Source of the DNA: an uncultured Azospirillum sp.
GTDB taxonomy: Bacteria > Pseudomonadota > Alphaproteobacteria > RF32 > CAG-239
DNA: 9,048 bases
Reading direction: 5' to 3'
Assembly: GCA_946184595.1 (NCBI GenBank)
Contig: CAMHFM010000024.1
Location: 1 to 9,048, forward strand
In this document: positions 6,263-9,048 of the stretch, one piece after another
How the letters are laid out: every line of letters starts with the position of its first letter
How positions within the stretch are numbered: the stretch's first letter is position 1
The notes under the pieces: model-generated
Seen by the model: only the letters and a program-made list of their open reading frames with translations
Told to the model about the DNA's origin: nothing
Databases searched by the model: none
Position numbers and translations under genes: made by a program

Positions 6263-7057
6263 TTATTCGTTGGCGACGATAACGCCTGCATTTAATAAAA
6301 AGCGAGGTGTTTTACCGTTAAATGAATTATATTTTTTCATTAACTCTAAAGCTTCTTTATCTTGAATTTCAGGTGTTTTGCAACGAGATTGGGCTTTTTT
6401 AGCCGGCTTCTTTTCATTTTTCTGCGGTGTTTGAGCTGCTTCCTGTTCTTTATTTTTATCAATTTTAATTTCTTCAGGAGCTTTGAGAATTTTATCTAAG
6501 ATACCTTGTGTTTCTTTAGAACGACGATTGGTGTAAACAATATTTTGCTTTTCAGCAGGTAATAACTCGAGAATTTTTTCAAGATTATCGAGTTGTTTGT
6601 TCTTTTTAATTAAATTAATATCATCAACTACTAAAATATTGATTTTTGCTAAATCAATGCGGTTTTCATTAACTAATTCGACCAATAATTCAGGAGAACC
6701 GATAATGACATTAGCTTCATTGTCAATATCTTCATCTTTATCCTTGATGGTAGCCTCATTAATTTCATGATATTTGTTGAAAATGGCCAAACGATCAGAG
6801 ACAACAACGGATTGTTCAGAATCCGGCGTGATAATTAATATGTTGTTTTTGCAGCCTTGTTCGCAAGAAATAATATCAATTAACGGAAAGACATAAGAGG
6901 TGGTTTTGCCACAACGTTGCGGAGCAATTGTGAACACATCTTTTCCTTGTAAAATTGATGGGATAACATCAGCCTGAACAGTTGTCGGTTCTTTGATACC
7001 AAACTCATCAATTGCTTTGAGTGTTTTTTCACTTAAACCTAAATCATTAAAATTCAT
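6263..7057 (-). CDS. Degenerate, single-domain DEAD-box-helicase-like protein
   Basis: A 264-residue protein matching only the first RecA-like domain of DEAD-box RNA helicases. Seen in order: a Q-motif region (Phe3, FGIKEPTTVQ 19-28), motif I APQRCGKT (45-52), motif Ia-like TPDSEQ (77-82), motif Ib-like GSPELL (120-125), motif II DDIN in place of DEAD (145-148), and TNR in place of SAT (176-178). The second RecA domain is absent, replaced by a Lys/Glu/Gln-rich linker (about 200-235) and a short tail ending VIVANE. The GKT P-loop suggests nucleotide binding may survive; unwinding is unlikely. No remnant of the missing domain fits in the 86 bp before the NUDIX gene. The ATG at 7057 is chosen for GAGA 6 nt upstream; ATG 7063 and TTG 7069 are alternatives. 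Confidence 0.8.
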   Translation of the reverse strand: MNFNDLGLSEKTLKAIDEFGIKEPTTVQADVIPSILQGKDVFTIAPQRCGKTTSYVFPLIDIISCEQGCKNNILIITPDSEQSVVVSDRLAIFNKYHEINEATIKDKDEDIDNEANVIIGSPELLVELVNENRIDLAKINILVVDDINLIKKNKQLDNLEKILELLPAEKQNIVYTNRRSKETQGILDKILKAPEEIKIDKNKEQEAAQTPQKNEKKPAKKAQSRCKTPEIQDKEALELMKKYNSFNGKTPRFLLNAGVIVANE

Positions 7058-7095
7058 TGTCATTCTCAATCTTTAATTAATTAAACTTGCTGTAA

Positions 7096-7123
7096 ATAAT
7101 AGGGATTTTGTGTTAATAGTCAA
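7096..7123 (-). promoter_or_regulatory. Promoter of the degenerate helicase-like gene
   Basis: On the minus strand TTGACT (7123-7118) and TATTAT (7101-7096), each one mismatch from consensus, are 16 bp apart. The -35 overlaps the TGA of the amidase gene (7120-7122). Initiation near 7089 leaves a leader of about 32 nt. The gene can therefore be expressed apart from the J-protein/amidase pair. Confidence 0.6.
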
Positions 7124-7830
7124 GGGTTAAAACTCATATAAACCGCTTGTGCTGTATTGATGAATTTCTCGTTTTTGTTGAAATCAATTTTCTCAGGGTA
7201 AATTTGATCTATTAAATGTTCAATATTGTTGTCAAATTCAACTAATTCAGGCATAAAATGTCTGGCAAAAGCATATTGTGCTGCAGCAAAATTTTTCGTT
7301 TCATAACCGATACCTTTTAATAGCTTTTTTAAATTAGTTGTCGGTGCATTGAGAGAATTGTTTAAATCATACCATAATCCAATACCTTTTTTTGCTAAAT
7401 ACTCCCAAGGGAAAGCTTTTCCGGGATCAGGTTTGCGGGTTGGTGCAGAATCTGAATGTCCAATAATATTTTGCGGTTTTATATTATAACGTTGAATGAT
7501 TTTTTTACTTAAGGTAATCAGTTTTTCAATTTGAATTTTTGAATAGGGTGTCTGTCCCATATCTAAAGAGGTAAGCTCAATACCTATAGAATGAGAATTG
7601 ATGTCATTTTTGATTTCTCGCCACGATCCAAGACCGCCGTGCCAAGCTCTTTTTTCTTCAGGGATAACTTGTGTTATTTTTCCGTCGGTATCGATAATAT
7701 AGTGGCAACTGAGATGGTTTTGTTGTAAAACATTCAGCATTTCTTCGGTATGCAGAGCAGAACAATGGTACAGCAAGGTATCAATTGGAGATTGTCGTTC
7801 ATCATAAAAAGGAAGAGGATGAAAATTCAT
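7120..7830 (-). CDS. N-acetylmuramoyl-L-alanine amidase (Amidase_2, AmpD/AmiD type)
   Basis: A 236-residue zinc amidase that cleaves between muramic acid and L-Ala of peptidoglycan or its anhydro-muropeptide fragments. The Amidase_2 domain covers about 1-150. Predicted zinc ligands are His22 (LLYHCSA), His125 (IIGHSD) and Asp135 (KPDPG), with catalytic Glu85 (IGIEL) and Lys133. CHYIIDTDG (42-50) and RAWHGG (61-66) are family hallmarks. A C-terminal helical part (about 165-236) with LKKLLKGIGY and ARHFMPE resembles the peptidoglycan-binding tail of AmiD. No signal peptide or lipobox is seen, which favours a cytosolic AmpD-like recycling role. The start is supported by AGGAAG 5 nt upstream and by direct abutment with the TAA of the J-protein gene, implying translational coupling. 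Confidence 0.93.
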   Translation of the reverse strand: MNFHPLPFYDERQSPIDTLLYHCSALHTEEMLNVLQQNHLSCHYIIDTDGKITQVIPEEKRAWHGGLGSWREIKNDINSHSIGIELTSLDMGQTPYSKIQIEKLITLSKKIIQRYNIKPQNIIGHSDSAPTRKPDPGKAFPWEYLAKKGIGLWYDLNNSLNAPTTNLKKLLKGIGYETKNFAAAQYAFARHFMPELVEFDNNIEHLIDQIYPEKIDFNKNEKFINTAQAVYMSFNP

Positions 7831-8985
7831 TTAGTCTTCCTTTCTTTGTTTCATAATACGCTCATAGGCACTATTTATAGCGGCCATTTTTTGTGTGGCT
7901 AATTCAATTTCTGCTTCATCCCCTCCGGCGGCCTGAATGCGGTCAGGGTGGTATTCGTTAATTAATTCAATCCACCGTTTTTTGATTTCTTTATTTGAAG
8001 CGTTATAAAAAAGTCCCAATGTTTCATAATCATTATTTATTTCTTCAGTTTTCGGTTTCATTATGAAACGATTTTTGATTAAGGTATAATTTCCTTGCGG
8101 AATTTCAATAATGTCAGCAATATTATCAAGTATTGATAGTTCGTCAGTTTTAATATCTCCGTCAATAACCGCTATTTTGAAAAGATTTTCAATAATACTT
8201 TCTTTCATATCCAGATTGTTTTGGGACAATGTTTTGAGCTGTTTGGCATAATATTCATAACCTTCAGTTGTTTTTTTTGCTTCGTTGAAGATTTTTGCAA
8301 CTTGAGGATTGCGATCTGTACAGAAAGTTTTTTTGAAAGCAGCAATTTCATTTTCACTGACAACACCATCTGCTTTTGCTATTTTTGCAGATAATCCTGC
8401 CATGGATTGGATAAAAGAGACATCTTTTGCTTGGCGAGAGCGAAGCGATAATTTAATGATGTTTAATTTTGACCAAAATTTGGTTTTGAAAAGGCCTCTG
8501 AAACCGCCACCTAAACGGTATTCATCAATCACAAAACCGATTATTATTCCTAGGAAAATTAAAAAATGTTGATGTAAAGTGAAACCGATAATACCGCCGG
8601 TTAATTTTGCTAAATGTTGGTTCCAAAAATCTTCCAGTCCATAACGAAATTCTCGACCGAACGGATTATTATGGCTATCAAATAAAATATGGCCAAAGAT
8701 GACAAAAGCAATCAATCCGTTCCAACCATAAGTTATACTCCCGAGGATTGCACCCCAAATTTTACCAAAGCCATTATCATGTATGCGGTTATATACGCAA
8801 TACAATCTATAAGGTAATAAAATACGGATACTGTCATCAAGTTCGCTTAAACGCGTTTTTATATAAGTCTTAACTAAGCTCCGGTCAATCAATATGTGTC
8901 CGAGCAGCATTCCCCATAGAAAACCATTTATACCAAACCAGCGCAGTCCTAAAATCGCTAAGGTTAATTTTCCAATCGGTGTCAT
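7831..8985 (-). CDS. Membrane-anchored DjlA-like co-chaperone: three glycine-rich membrane segments, TerB-like domain, J-domain
   Basis: A 384-residue protein. Three hydrophobic, glycine-spaced segments occur at about 5-34, 74-103 and 126-154, each starting with K plus an aliphatic residue and ending near GHIL-D or a variant. A TerB-like helical domain follows (about 190-300) with two acidic loops, ADGVVSENE (205-213) and IDGDIKTDE (274-282). A C-terminal J-domain (about 318-384) carries the HPD motif (346-348), which stimulates DnaK ATPase. The order membrane segment, TerB, J is that of DjlA, which has a single N-terminal membrane segment. An odd number of crossings keeps TerB and J in the cytosol. 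The SD is weak (GGAA about 11 nt upstream); a -10-like TATAGT lies at 9018-9023 without a good -35. It is the first gene of a two-gene unit with the amidase. Confidence 0.88.
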   Translation of the reverse strand: MTPIGKLTLAILGLRWFGINGFLWGMLLGHILIDRSLVKTYIKTRLSELDDSIRILLPYRLYCVYNRIHDNGFGKIWGAILGSITYGWNGLIAFVIFGHILFDSHNNPFGREFRYGLEDFWNQHLAKLTGGIIGFTLHQHFLIFLGIIIGFVIDEYRLGGGFRGLFKTKFWSKLNIIKLSLRSRQAKDVSFIQSMAGLSAKIAKADGVVSENEIAAFKKTFCTDRNPQVAKIFNEAKKTTEGYEYYAKQLKTLSQNNLDMKESIIENLFKIAVIDGDIKTDELSILDNIADIIEIPQGNYTLIKNRFIMKPKTEEINNDYETLGLFYNASNKEIKKRWIELINEYHPDRIQAAGGDEAEIELATQKMAAINSAYERIMKQRKED

Positions 8986-9048
8986 ACTTATTAATTTTCC
9001 TTCAATTTCATCTTTTTACTATACAAGATATTTTGCAAAAATAAAGCG

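Noticed and set aside
6263..7057. The helicase-like gene as a simple frameshifted or truncated full helicase
   Set aside because: Only 86 bp separate its stop from the NUDIX gene and I see no motif IV-VI remnants there; the protein instead ends in its own linker and tail.
7073..7084. TTAATTAATTAA palindrome as an operator site
   Set aside because: It is low-complexity AT sequence expected by chance at this base composition, with no second copy placed like a regulator site.
8309..8572. An 87-codon plus-strand frame opposite the TerB region of the J-protein gene
   Set aside because: It is antisense to a gene with clear domains and lacks an SD or family motif; the hydrophobic start is a by-product of the opposite strand.

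Overview
The window is a compact, AT-rich stretch of a bacterial chromosome. The standard code fits throughout, Shine-Dalgarno (SD) sequences are recognisable and gene spacing is tight. A Sec-exported TolB, LepA, RuvX and a DjlA-like J-protein next to an AmpD/AmiD-type amidase point to a Gram-negative proteobacterium. An AT-rich, uncultured-type alphaproteobacterium is my best guess; that is inference from gene content, not from a marker alignment.

Layout. Positions 1-700 hold a stand-alone cupin of the ManC/AlgA C-terminal type, a large imperfect palindrome that starts at its stop codon, and a strong bidirectional terminator. Positions 699-2926 (minus) hold a small orphan lipoprotein and lepA (EF4), separated by a lepA terminator. 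Positions 2996-3973 hold a GNAT acetyltransferase (plus) facing ruvX (minus). Positions 4095-5411 hold tolB, with no other tol-pal gene on either side. Positions 5410-5645 hold two more large palindromes, the first again starting at the stop codon of the upstream gene. Positions 5712-6249 hold a NUDIX hydrolase and its terminator. Positions 6263-8985 (minus) hold, in transcription order, a membrane J-domain/TerB protein, an abutting N-acetylmuramoyl-L-alanine amidase, and a one-domain degenerate DEAD-box-like protein with its own promoter.

Functional themes. Several genes concern envelope upkeep (tolB, the amidase, the membrane J-protein, a probable lipoprotein) and translation or nucleic-acid housekeeping (lepA, ruvX, the helicase relic). 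No phage, transposase, CRISPR array, tRNA or rRNA is visible.

Most interesting. (1) A family of about 125-bp palindromic elements at 473-599 and 5410-5533 shares short fixed sequence blocks at nearly identical spacing, while the stems between them differ in sequence yet stay complementary. Each copy begins at the stop codon of a plus-strand gene. (2) The J-protein carries three diverged copies of the glycine-rich DjlA-type membrane segment. (3) The helicase-like protein keeps the P-loop GKT but has altered DEAD and SAT motifs and no second RecA domain.
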